Positions 23,196 to 32,720 of a DNA stretch of 64,000 nucleotides are shown piece by piece. The DNA lies in NCBI GenBank assembly GCA_015698045.1, contig BLAL01000068.1, positions 992,001 to 1,056,000 on the forward strand. The letters are read 5' to 3'. This stretch comes from Rhizophagus clarus (lineage: Eukaryota; Glomeromycota; Glomeromycetes; Glomerales; Glomeraceae). The notes beneath the pieces were generated by a model. That model had not been told where the DNA came from, did no database searches, and saw nothing but the letters and a program-made list of their open reading frames with translations. The position numbers and the translations under genes are program-made. Each line of letters opens with the position of its first letter. The first letter of the stretch is position 1.

Positions 23196-23671
23196 GATTT
23201 AAAGATTTCAGCAAAGTATATATAAGATATCATATTAGGTGATAGAATATTTTTCATATATTGTTTCAGGCTTGAAATCAAATTTGAGTTTGTTCTTAAG
23301 GGGATTATAAATGGTTACAAATGTTACAAATGAGATCATCAGGAAAAATTTTAGTCTGCAGATTTGCGCAATTCTGCAGAATCCAATTCTGTGCAAATCT
23401 GAGAACATGTCGATGCGCAGCACTGAAAAATTTCATGGATTTCTGCGCAGATCTGCAAGCACAAAAAAACCTGTGAAATTTTTCAAAAACACTAATGCAA
23501 ATTTACAATTAGGCAGTGTTTTAACTTTAATATTAACTAATATTAATTTATTAATTAAAAATATTTACAAATTTAAAAGTACTTATATTAAACTATCTTA
23601 TTTGCTAACTAAATGCACTAATTAAAAAGTCTTCTTTTCTTTTCTTTACTGACGTTCAAATTATGTTGTTG

Positions 23672-24814
23672 TTAATGGTTTAGATATTGTTCCAGTTGGT
23701 TTGATTCCAACAAACAACTTTTAACTTTTTTGATCCAACAAAACGCGTCAAAATGTGAAAATATTATCGTTCCTAAAGAAAACCGTAGACCTACAATAAA
23801 AGAAAAGCGAAATATTAGCTAACTTTTTGTTTAAATAAAAAAAAATGAAATAATTTTGATGATAAATACCTTCAAAATCTTCGTCCAGAAGCCGTAAACC
23901 TACAAGAAACAAAATAAATGAAATGTTAGCAAATGTTTTATTAAGAAATTTCAAAAAATAGTAAAAAGAACTTCGTAAAGCACCTTTGAAGTTTCGTAAT
24001 GTTTCAGGAAGCCCCAGACCTATAAAAATAAGCGTTAATAAAATGTCTCGTTAAAAAGGAAATTAAACAAATTTCGAAGTTTTACCTTCAAAATTTCTTC
24101 TAGAAATCCAACCGTGGACCTACAAAAGAAAGAATAAGAAAATAAAGAACGTTAGTAAATGTTTATTGAATAAAAAACCCAAAAATTAAAAGTACTTTCA
24201 AGAGATGTACAGTATTTCGATGTCCAGAAGGTAAAAAGAAAGAAAAAATCAAACGTTAGTAATGTTCGTTATAATAGAAGTAAAAAGAAATTTGAAAGTA
24301 ATGAATTACCTTTGAATGGAGTCTGGGCTTCGTCTGGACCTAAAAAAATAAAAAACATCGAACATTAGCAATGTTCATTAAACAAAAAAATTAATTTTTT
24401 TTTGAAGGTCATACCTTCAAAATAGTCTTCGAAAATGGTTACTAGATCTAAAAAAGAAAAAATGGATGTTAATAAACATTCATTAACATTCGTTAAATAA
24501 AACAAAAAAAATAAATCGAAGGCCTTATCTTCAAATAGAGTCCAGTCTTCGAAATGGAACGTCTGGATCTAAAAAAATAAAAAAATGAACATTAGTGACG
24601 TTCATTAAAATAAAATAAAAAAAAAAAGTAAAAATTTTTGAAGATATTATACCTTTGAAATATCATAGTCTGCCTCTAAAGGAGTTCCAGACTTAACAAA
24701 TAAAAAAAAATGAACATTAGTAATGTTCGTTTAAAAAAACAAAAAAAAAATAATAATTTTCGAAGATATTATACCTTCAAAATATCATAGTCCGCCCCTA
24801 AAGGAGTTCTGCAC
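23672..24814 (-). CDS. Candidate gene with consecutive coding microexons
   Basis: Minus-strand joining of 24775-24814, 24653-24691, 24529-24568, 24415-24447 and 24310-24339 keeps one open frame. The peptides per exon are RTPLGADYDILK, SGTPLEADYDISK, IQTFHFEDWTLFE, DLVTIFEDYFE and GPDEAQTPFK. A second coherent run, 24086-24119, 23984-24019, 23870-23899 and the terminal exon, reads VHGWISRRNFE, GLGLPETLRNFK, GLRLLDEDFE and then GLRFSLGTIIF up to a TAA at 23672-23674. Most junctions are phase 1 with a GAA-G/GT boundary. Between the runs (about 24196-24231) a unit lacks an AG acceptor, and the donor at 24528 reads AT instead of GT, so the two runs do not join in frame and the gene may be decaying. 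No family was recognised. Confidence 0.4.
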
Positions 24815-24920
24815 CTAAAAAAGAAAGAAAACGAACGTTAGTTAATGTTCGTTGAAATAAAAGTAAAAAAAAAAGATTATTTTTTTTTTACTTACAGTAG
24901 TCCGCCTATAAAGGACTTCT

Positions 24921-25686
24921 CATATGTGCCGATTTGAGAAATTTGCCGATCATCAATTATGTGGCGCAGTACCGATTAAAATTGATCAAAACCGTCCCAC
25001 ATAAGAAAAAATAAGCCAAAAAAATACTTAAAAAAACTTTTAAGACCTTTTCCAAAAAATTTTACCTCTTTAACCTGAAACCAGTAGAAGAAATTTCTAA
25101 AAAAAGGAATAAAAATATTATAAAATTAGTTTATTTAAAAAAAAAAGTAAGAATAAGCATCAGAATAATGATTTAACGAAAAAAAATTGATTGAAAAATA
25201 ATTAATAACAAATATCAAATAGATTTTAACTAAATAAACTAATCAATATATAATTTAAATTCACTAAAACATCGTTATTAATCTTAGAATTATTTATTTA
25301 TTGAAAGATTATTTTTGAATAATTTTGCTGCCTAAATAAATTTTTTTTTATAAACTATTGAAAAAAAAATAAAAAAATAGCTCCAAGTTATATTTAATGT
25401 AAAATAACTACTAATATACTTGCCAAAATTCTCAACTTACATAATGTAAAAACTGGTGAAAAAGTTTGATGGGGAAGTTGATGGGGAGTTTAATATGGAG
25501 TTTACGAAAGAAAAAAATTTTTTAACGCTACTTTTGTTGAAGTAATTTCTCGATATTTGTGTCATATGATCATGTAGCACAAGAGTGATCCTTTTTGTGA
25601 AACTTATTTAACTTAATTTTTATCTAATTATCATCAAATTCCTTAATTTAGGCTAATTTTGTTAATTCCGAAAATCGGCGGATATG
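24921..25686. mobile_element. 766-bp MITE-like insertion in a microexon
   Basis: The ends are inverted-similar: CATATGTGCCGATTT at the left and the inverse of AAAATCGGCGGATATG at the right, each followed by a GAATT/AAATT word. The insertion separates GGACTTCT from TGGAC. Removing it rebuilds the usual block end before CCTAAAAAA, with at most one extra T. No open frame; AT-rich interior. Confidence 0.5.
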
Positions 25687-26342
25687 TGGACCTAAAAAAT
25701 AAAAAAAATGAACATTAGTAACGTTCGTTTAAATAAAACAAAAAAAAAATAATAATTTTTGAAGATATTTTACCTTCGAAATATCATATAGTCCGCCTCT
25801 AAAGGAGTTTCAAATCTAAAAAAAGAAAGAAAATGAACATTAGTTAACGTTCGTTGAAATTAAAGTAAAAAAAATTGTTTTTTTACTTAATGGTCTGCCT
25901 CAAAATGGAGTTTCAGACCTAAAAAAAGGGATAAAAGCCAAACGTTACTAACATTTCGCTAAAATACAAAAAAATGATTTTTTTTTACTTAAAGTAGTCC
26001 GTCTCGAATGGAGTTCCAGACCTAAAAAAAGAAGAAAAGCGAAACATTACTAACGTTTTGCTAAAATACAAAAAAAAATGAATTTTTTTTTTACTTTTAA
26101 AGTGGTCCACCTCAAAATGGAGTTCCAGACCTAAAAAATGAAAAGAAATCGAACGTTATTTAACGTTCGTTAAATTAAATCAATAAAAAAATCTGGAGCT
26201 GTACTTTGGCTTCTGGATGCCAAAAAAATTAAAAATAACAAAAAAAAGTCTGGAGCTGTACTTTGGCTTCCGGACCTAAAAAAATATAAAAATCGAACAT
26301 TTATAACGTTTGTTAAATAAATTAATATACTTGAAGGCTTTA

Positions 26343-26520
26343 ACCTTCGAAATGGAGAGTCCAGAGCCGTTCTTCAGTATCAAGGACCTCTAACCTTTAA
26401 AATGGAAAGTCCAGAACTGTTCTTCAGCGTCAAGGATCTCTACCCTTCGAAGTGGAGAGTCTAGGGTTGTTCTTTAATATCCAGGACCTCTAACCTTCGA
26501 AATAGAGTCTGGAAAGGACT
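26343..26520 (-). repeat. 50-bp tandem repeat related to array C exons
   Basis: Copies begin at 26343, 26393, 26443 and 26493 (ACCTTCGAAATGGAGAGTCC-type), so the period is exactly 50 bp. On the minus strand the junction reads TTCGAAG-GTTAG-AGGTCC: the donor-like GT and acceptor-like AG are adjacent, as if the intron had been lost down to five bases. Confidence 0.6.
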
Positions 26521-27269
26521 TTGAACTCGTCCAAAACTTAGAAAAAAAGCTACAAAAAAAAAATTTTTAAAATAGCTTCGCAAGACAGATCTTGCCATTT
26601 TTGTCCATAAAACTTTAAAATTTGAAAACTTCCTAATTTTTCGTTCATCCCGCACTTTAAAACCATAAGTAAAAAATTTTTGTTTGAATCCGGAACTTGT
26701 ACCTTTGGCATTCCGTCAAACATTGGAAAACTTGTCTTAAAGACTTCAAACCTTATAAAGAAACAGTATTTTTTATTTTTTTTTTTAAAAAAAAATTATT
26801 CTTAAAGTCCAATTATCTGATAAGCTTTGAAGCTTAAAAAAGAATCCATTAAAAATTTATTTTTTTTTTCTTTGGTATCTTTAAACAAATTAATTTTTTT
26901 AAGGCGTTAAAAAATTATTTCTTTAAAAGTGTTATAAAATTATTTCTTTAAAGTGATAGAAAAAAATTGTTTTTTTAAAAAAGTTTAAAAAATTAGTGAT
27001 GTAAAGTTTATCAAAATAAATATGCAAAGTTTATCAAATTAAAGAAGAAAATTGTGAAAATCTTTAAAGATTTTTGTATAAAGTATTTTTAAAAATCTGC
27101 AATTTTGGAGATTATCACAAATTTTTCATAATAAAATCTTTGAAAAAATAAAAAAAATAATTTCTGCAATATTGCGCAGATTCTTAACAAAATTGCATTA
27201 AAAAAATGCGGTAATCTGCTAAAATCACAGATCATCGCAGATCTGAACTGATATAACTTTCCCGATGAT
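26521..27269. other. AT-rich stretch at right side of array C
   Basis: No gene was recognised. It contains AT-rich repeats (GTTAAAAAATTATTTCTTTAAAG-type words near 26900-26950) and the TCTGCGCAGA-rich end at 27150-27250. Confidence 0.4.
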
Positions 27270-27880
27270 ACCTAAAAATAAAAATAATTTGTTCTGGTTA
27301 TTTTTTTTTCAAATACCTGTAACTTTTATTATCTCTGTAACCCTCCCTTATTTCTTGTTCATTCTTTGTTCTATTTTATTCTTGGTATGTTATTAGTTAC
27401 AGATATAGTTACAGATAATTACAGATGGATGGATATGATATAAATAGGGTTTTATCTCTAGTATAGTTAGAAAGATACCGTAAGACACTTGAGACTAACT
27501 GGATAGGAGATAGGGTATGATTTCACCTTGAAAGGGTGGATATATTAGGCTTCAGCCTAGCAGTTGTAGAGTATACTGATTCTGATAATGTCTATCCACT
27601 CAAAAATTAAGTTGATGCATGATTGGTTCATTTAGTTATACTCATACTCTAAACTTAATTCTGAAACTGTTCTCTAGTTAAATATAATTATTAAAATATG
27701 TGTAATTTGAGTAATTATATATATTATGATTAGTATGTGATATAAAGTATGCTTATTCTGTTAATATATTCAGGGTAGTTGTTTATAAATGCATCTAAAG
27801 TAGTTAATCAGTAATTTAGGATATTACCCTAGATGCATTTAAAGTAACTACCTGGGTTTTTTAATCAATACAGTACTTTA
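27270..27880. other. Intergenic region with a foldback hairpin
   Basis: No gene was recognised. At 27771-27855 a foldback has arms of about 22 bp (GTAGTTGTTTATAAATGCAT and the inverse of ATGCATTTAAAGTAACTAC), ending CAGGGTAGTT / AACTACCTGG, and may be a tiny MITE. A TATA-like word (GATATAAATAGG) lies at about 27438 without an obvious gene. Confidence 0.4.
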
Positions 27881-27890
27881 TAGATTATTA

Positions 27891-28477
27891 GTACCCTAGC
27901 CATGGCAGAAAAAATAATAATCATGTGACTTTTGGCCCGCATTACGCCATTATGGCATTATGCACTAACACGTGAAAATTTAGTGTAATGAATAGAGTGA
28001 CGAATAAGATTTAATATGTGAAATCTGGGATAGGTTTTGTGGCATAGCAATTTGAAAAAAAAGAGAAATAACTATTCTTCCCTTTGTCATAGAACTTTTA
28101 AAATTTTATTCTAGATGTATTTCTATTCGATCTACAAGTTTACTTAGATTTAGAAAGGCAGATTTAAAAGCCATTTTTGACTTTACATTTAATAATTGAT
28201 TTATCGTCTTTGCCGATCATTTCTTAAATGGGATTTAGCGAAAAAAATGTTTTATTTGAATAGATCAAAAGTGACATTTAAAGCTGCCTTTAGCACTCTA
28301 GGTAAACTTGCAGAGCAGTCAAAATTACATCTATTATACGACTTTTGAACTTATATGTTAAAGTGTGTAAGAAAAAATTTTGATTTTTGCATTTTTTGTT
28401 GCATCACAATTCACCACAAAACTTGTCACAGATTTCAGATATGCTGCCATTTTTTTCTGCCATGGCTGGGGTTTTAA
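27891..28477. mobile_element. Foldback MITE with 10-bp target duplication (Mutator-like)
   Basis: The ends are GTACCCTAGCCATGGCAG and the inverse of CTGCCATGGCTGGGGTTTTAA. TAGATTATTA occurs directly outside both ends (27881-27890 and 28478-28487), a 10-bp duplication that fits the 9-11 bp of Mutator-like elements. Inverted similarity continues inward (GTGAAATCTGGGATAGGTTTTGTGG against CTGAAATCTGTGACAAGTTTTGTGG, and TACAAGTTTAC against GCAAGTTTAC), so the terminal repeats are long. No coding capacity. Confidence 0.6.
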
Positions 28478-28487
28478 TAGATTATTA

Positions 28488-28796
28488 ATTGGTTGATCAA
28501 GGTTTCACAAAAAATTCCGAGGAAAAAAATTGTGAAATTATTACTAATCATGCCCAGATATAAATATAATACCTATTTTATTTAATTGTTAATAAAATTT
28601 TTCATAATATAATTCCGGGCCATCATAAAGTATAAACCAATCAGAAACCCTGTCTAGATTCTGGAACCCGCTCCAAACATTACTGCCCATGATATTCAGC
28701 TAATCATCTGTAAGAATAAATGCAGTTTATTGATACATTTGAGCCAGTATAAAAAAAATTCTTTTCGCTTTTAATATTTTTAATTAAAATTTTAAA
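28488..28796 (+). other. Upstream region of the F-box/WD40 gene
   Basis: No gene. An AT-rich leader has a TATA-like GTATAAAAAAA at about 28750, about 45 bp before the start codon. Confidence 0.35.
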
Positions 28797-30438
28797 ATGA
28801 CTAGTAAAGAATCTTCAACTGTTATAAGTCCATTTGATTTATTACCAGACGAAATTTGGTTAAAAATATTTACGGAATTACCAATAGCAACGATTTGTCT
28901 TTGTCGAGTGGTAAATTTTTTTTCTTTTGAAGAAAAATCTTTACTCACGAACACTATATAACTAAAATCGTTTTTTTTTATATAGGTATCTAAAAAATGG
29001 TATTATTTATCACTAGACGAAACATTATGGCAATATCATAGTTCACTTTTATTTAAACCTGGACCCTTACCACCAAGAACTAGTTCAACATTAAACAGTT
29101 GGGAAAGTTTTTATAGACTTCAAATAAATTGGCAAAGAGGAGCTGCAACAAGAAATTTTAATTTCAAAGCTCATGGTAGTAAAGTCGTAGCACTAAAATT
29201 AAGAGGAGATATTTTAGTTACAGGATCAACTGATAATTATATTGGAGTATGGAATATTAAAACTGGTAAACGCAAAAAGGAAATTGAAGTTGAAGCTGAT
29301 ATTATTTGTATTGATTTTATCGAACACAAGGATGTGATTGCTTTCGGATCATATTATGGGTAATGACAAGCTTTCACGTTAAAAGGATAATTATTTTTTT
29401 TCTTTCTTAAAAAAAAAAATATTAACGACCGTTATTTTATAATGATGGCATATGAAGTGAATTCGGATGTAAGTTGATTTCTCTTTCAACGGGAAAGACT
29501 CTTGGAAAATTTGCTGAAGAGCAGTGGATAGGAACTCAATGTATGGATATGAATGAAGAATACATTGTATTAGGGACTTTTAAAGGGGTAATACATGTAC
29601 TATTATGGGAAGATGGCAGAAAAGTGGCACTATTTCATGTTCATACAAATAGGGTAAGTTTTTTTATCGATTTAATATTTTTTTTTTTTTACTTGGCAAA
29701 ATACGAAATAAAAATGAATTTGCGAGACAGGTTGCGGGTGTTCGCTTACTTGGTAAAAATACTGTGATGTCTGTTTCATCAAATGGAGCTATAGATATAT
29801 TTGATATTGCGTCGAATGAATTACTTTACCAATATGTTCCATCGAGGACGTCTATCAATATATGTTCATTTGATAATAATGTAGATGGACATGATATATT
29901 ATGTATTGCACCATCTGGAGCGATGTTTCATATAAGATGGGAAGATTTGCCTCCTCCTCCTTTCACTGAAGAAGAAGAAGGAGAAGATGAGAGGATAAGA
30001 AGGATATATTCAAAAGAACCGATCATGATTTATCAAAATAATAACGTACCATGTAGATTACTTTGTGCAGCGATTGACTCGAAATATAATCACGGTGTAA
30101 TTGGATCACTGATATCATATCCACCACAAGGTCATTTATTAATTTATCCGAAAGTTAATTCGGAAGTTGTAGATCTATCAAATGGAATCCGCGAATTCAA
30201 TGAAGTCGAATTGCCTCCCACAGTTGATACTACTGTATTTAGTATTTTAGATATCGATGATGAAAGGGTTGTTGCTGGCTGTACACGAGGTTGGGTTTAT
30301 TGTTTTGAATTTACTGTTGATCAAGGGAAAGAGAAAAAAGAAGGAAAGGTAAAGGAGGAAGAGGAAGAGGAGAAAATTAGGAATAGAAGCAATCCCAAGT
30401 TATCATTTGAAACCACAAGAAATTATATGTCCGTGTAA
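28797..30438 (+). CDS. F-box and WD40-repeat protein
   Basis: Four exons join without frame loss: 28797-28910, 28986-29359, 29458-29653 and 29731-30438. The N-terminus is a clear F-box (FDLLPDEIWLKIFTELP ... CRVSKKWYYLSLDETLWQ, residues about 13-55), followed by WD40-type repeats (GSKVVALKLRGDILVTGSTD then IGVWNIKTGK; later VLGTFKGVIHVLLWEDGRK; NTVMSVSSNGAIDIFDI; ERVVAGCTRGWVYCFEF). Proteins with this layout act as substrate receptors in SCF (Skp1-cullin-F-box) ubiquitin ligases, with the propeller binding the target. The target cannot be told from sequence. An in-frame TAA ends the product at YMSV. The same frame then stays open for 90 codons (30439-30708), Glu/Lys/Asn-rich and acidic, so a longer form through an unrecognised splice or a recent stop is possible. 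Confidence 0.8.
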
Positions 30439-30708
30439 TACTACTCAGACAGTGTGCCGGTAAAGGCTAAATATGATACTTGGTCAAATAAGAACAAAGA
30501 AGTAAATGACAAAGAAAATTTGGTTGAAAATTTGTATAATAATTGTAATTTTAAAACTAATTCCGATCAAAAAAAAAGACATGAAGAAATAGAGGAGGAG
30601 AAAGAGGAGGAAAAAGAGGAAATTAAACAAGTTCAAAATGAGAACGAAGAATTTAATAATGAAGAAAATTTTACCAAAGATCTGTATTGTGACAAAATTT
30701 ATCTTTAA

Positions 30709-31234
30709 AATTTTCTTTTAAAAAGTAATTTTTTTTCCTTAATTTTAATTATTATAAATAGCTAACATATGATATTTGTAGATATTTAAATTTCATATAA
30801 CTACTTATCTCAATTATAGTAACGTAAATATTTTTTTCATTTTTTTTTCTTTTCTTTTTTTTTTTTTTAGAAAAAAAAAAAAAACAAAAGAAACATTTTT
30901 TTATAAGTGTAAAATTGTTCTTAAAAGAATAATAAATTACATAAATTGTATAATAGCATTGATTATACACATTTTATTGAAATACAATATTTCATAGAAA
31001 TACAATTATTAGCGAATATATTTGAGATTAATAGTATAAACAAAATAATACAACTAAAGAAGAAATTTAACTTCTTTAAGTAAAAAAAAAATTGTTCTTT
31101 TTGATTCCACACATTATATTAAAAAATATATATAAATCTATGTATATATATTGTATATATATTGTATAAAAGAATAAAAAAATTGTTCAATTTATAAAAA
31201 AATAAGAAAATGAAATAAAAATAAAAATTTTGAA
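30709..31234. other. Intergenic region between convergent genes
   Basis: No gene was recognised. It contains long A/T runs and TATATATTGTATATATTG repeats near 31140. Both neighbouring genes end here, so it holds their 3' ends. Confidence 0.45.
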
Positions 31235-32720
31235 TTAATGATTGCCATCATAAAGAGCAATAGGAGGTATTGCAAATAAAATGGCTGTAGTTATTATAGC
31301 AGCTAAGGTATCCCACATTGTAAAAGTCAAGGCACGTTTTCTATGTGCATATAAAATCGAACGTTCTTTAATCTTATGAAATCGAAATAATTTGTGTTCA
31401 CTACAAAGGAATGAAAGGTACGTTAAGAAAAAGTGTACAATAAACGTAAAAAAAACCTTATAACTTAGTTATTACTATTACATACCTTACACCAAATATG
31501 ATCAAAGGAGGAAGGAAACGAGTAGCAGCAGTTTGTAATAAGATCCAACCTAACCATATGGGAAGAAATCCCCAAAGTCTTATTAACCTATTCTCTAGTC
31601 CCACAAAAATATAATACAATTCTAAAGCGAGACCAAATGTTAAAGCCACTATACCCAAAGGTAAAGCAATTATAGCATGTGTATGAGTTAAATTCATATC
31701 AATAGCTGATTGTATGAATTTTGGAAAGTATATTACATTCATGATATGATAAACATAAGATTTTGCTGAAGAAAATACAACAGGATTAAATCTTCCTTGA
31801 CGTTCAATTAAATCTTGCATTGTTATACGATTTTGCTCCGGTAATATGTTCATATGACCGTACTTTTTATAGATGACCAGAGCGGATTTTGCTAAATCTT
31901 CTTCATTAACTCTCTTTATAATTTGTGGTTGCTTATATTCTGATGATGGTCTATCTTCTGAAATTACCGTAATTTCATGATTATTTTTACCATTACCATT
32001 ATCATAAAATGCTCCAGCGTATCTATTTGAAGAAGAGTAACGATTGTTCGAAGAATGTTTAACTACAGGATTTTTTGAATCAATTGATGAAGGTGCAACA
32101 GAAGGAGCGACGGTACCATCAGTACTTGAATTACTATCGATATAATCATTAGAAGGTTCCCAATCTTCGCCATCATCACTTTCTTCGTCCTCATCATCAC
32201 CTTCAACTCCTGTATCTTCTTTATCTTTACCTCTTCTACTAATAGTATTTTCACTTTTTCTTCTTTCTCTTGATTTTTTTACATAATCTTGATATTCTCG
32301 CCAAGATTCAAATAGGTTTTCATGAGTAACAACATCTAACCAAAAATTTAAATTTTCTTCTCCATGCCAATCTTGTCTAAGATAAGCATAAAAATTATAT
32401 TGTGATAATGGTGAACCTGATTTGTTCATTAATACTTTATCCAATGAAGGAAAAAATGTTCCATCAAGACCCATCGTTACATTTTCTGATATAAAACTTG
32501 GAGTTGCATTATTATGATAAAAATCTTTTTCTCCATTAACATTATCTTCAGTATTCTCATCTAATATTACTTCTTTTGTAGGTGAAAATTCTTGAGAAAT
32601 ATAACTACGTCGATTTCGATTATTTCCAGCACCAAAAGCTATTTTTGGTACTGATAAGGAAGTATTATTCGATGAATGCTTTGATAATATAAATGCTTCA
32701 TTTTTATCATAACCTTCCAT
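31235..32720 (-). CDS. RGS-domain protein with three C-terminal TM segments (Rax1-like)
   Basis: Two exons, 31486-32720 and 31235-31400, give 466 aa. The first half of an RGS fold (FFPSLDKVLMNKSG, YNFYAYLRQDWHGEENLNFW, about residues 88-140) is separated from the second half (LAKSALVIYKKYG ... SAKSYVYHIMNVIYFPKFIQS, about 278-340) by an insert of about 130 residues rich in Glu/Asp, Ser and Asn. Three hydrophobic spans follow: about 349-374, 383-408 and 438-460, the last one in exon 2 (TMWDTLAAIITTAILFAIPP). RGS followed by membrane spans is the layout of fungal Rax1, which acts in polarity and bud-site marking. Whether this one speeds GTP hydrolysis by a G-alpha subunit is unknown. Confidence 0.75.

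Larger units (their letters stand above)
23672..26520 (-). repeat. Tandem intron-microexon array C
   Basis: On the minus strand, blocks of 27-42 nt start after T(n)TAG, usually GTCC, GTCT or ATCC, and end TTTGAAG or TTCAAAG before a GTATAA/GTATGA/GTAATT donor. Introns are about 75-110 nt, and most carry a branch box of the type AACATTACTAACGTT. Clean blocks: 24775-24814 (40), 24653-24691 (39), 24529-24568 (40), 24415-24447 (33), 24310-24339 (30), 24086-24119 (34), 23984-24019 (36), 23870-23899 (30) and terminal 23672-23790. Further blocks lie at about 25764-25815, 25893-25918, 25993-26021 and 26100-26130. A 766-bp insertion splits one block (24921-25686). At 26343-26520 the unit shrinks to an exact 50-bp tandem repeat. 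Confidence 0.7.
23335..27269. mobile_element. Possible 3.9-kb TIR element enclosing microexon array C
   Basis: The left end at 23335 (ATCATCAGGAAAAATTTTAG, then TCTGCAGATTTGCGC) is inverted-similar to the right end at 27269 (inverse reads ATCATCGGGAAAGTTATATC, then CAGATCTGCG). Both ends continue into TCTGCGCAGATCTGCA-type words (23360-23465 and 27150-27250). Such paired ends suggest that array C lies inside a transposon-like unit. No target duplication or transposase was found. Confidence 0.4.

Noticed and set aside
23311-23625. 104-aa plus-strand frame
   Set aside because: Lies on the TCTGCGCAGA-rich end repeat; composition only, and no motif.
27290-27700. Possible solo LTR (TATA-like GATATAAATAGG)
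   Set aside because: No TG...CA ends, no target duplication and no second copy in the window.
32063-32254. 63-aa minus-strand frame
   Set aside because: Out-of-frame shadow within the RGS gene's acidic insert.
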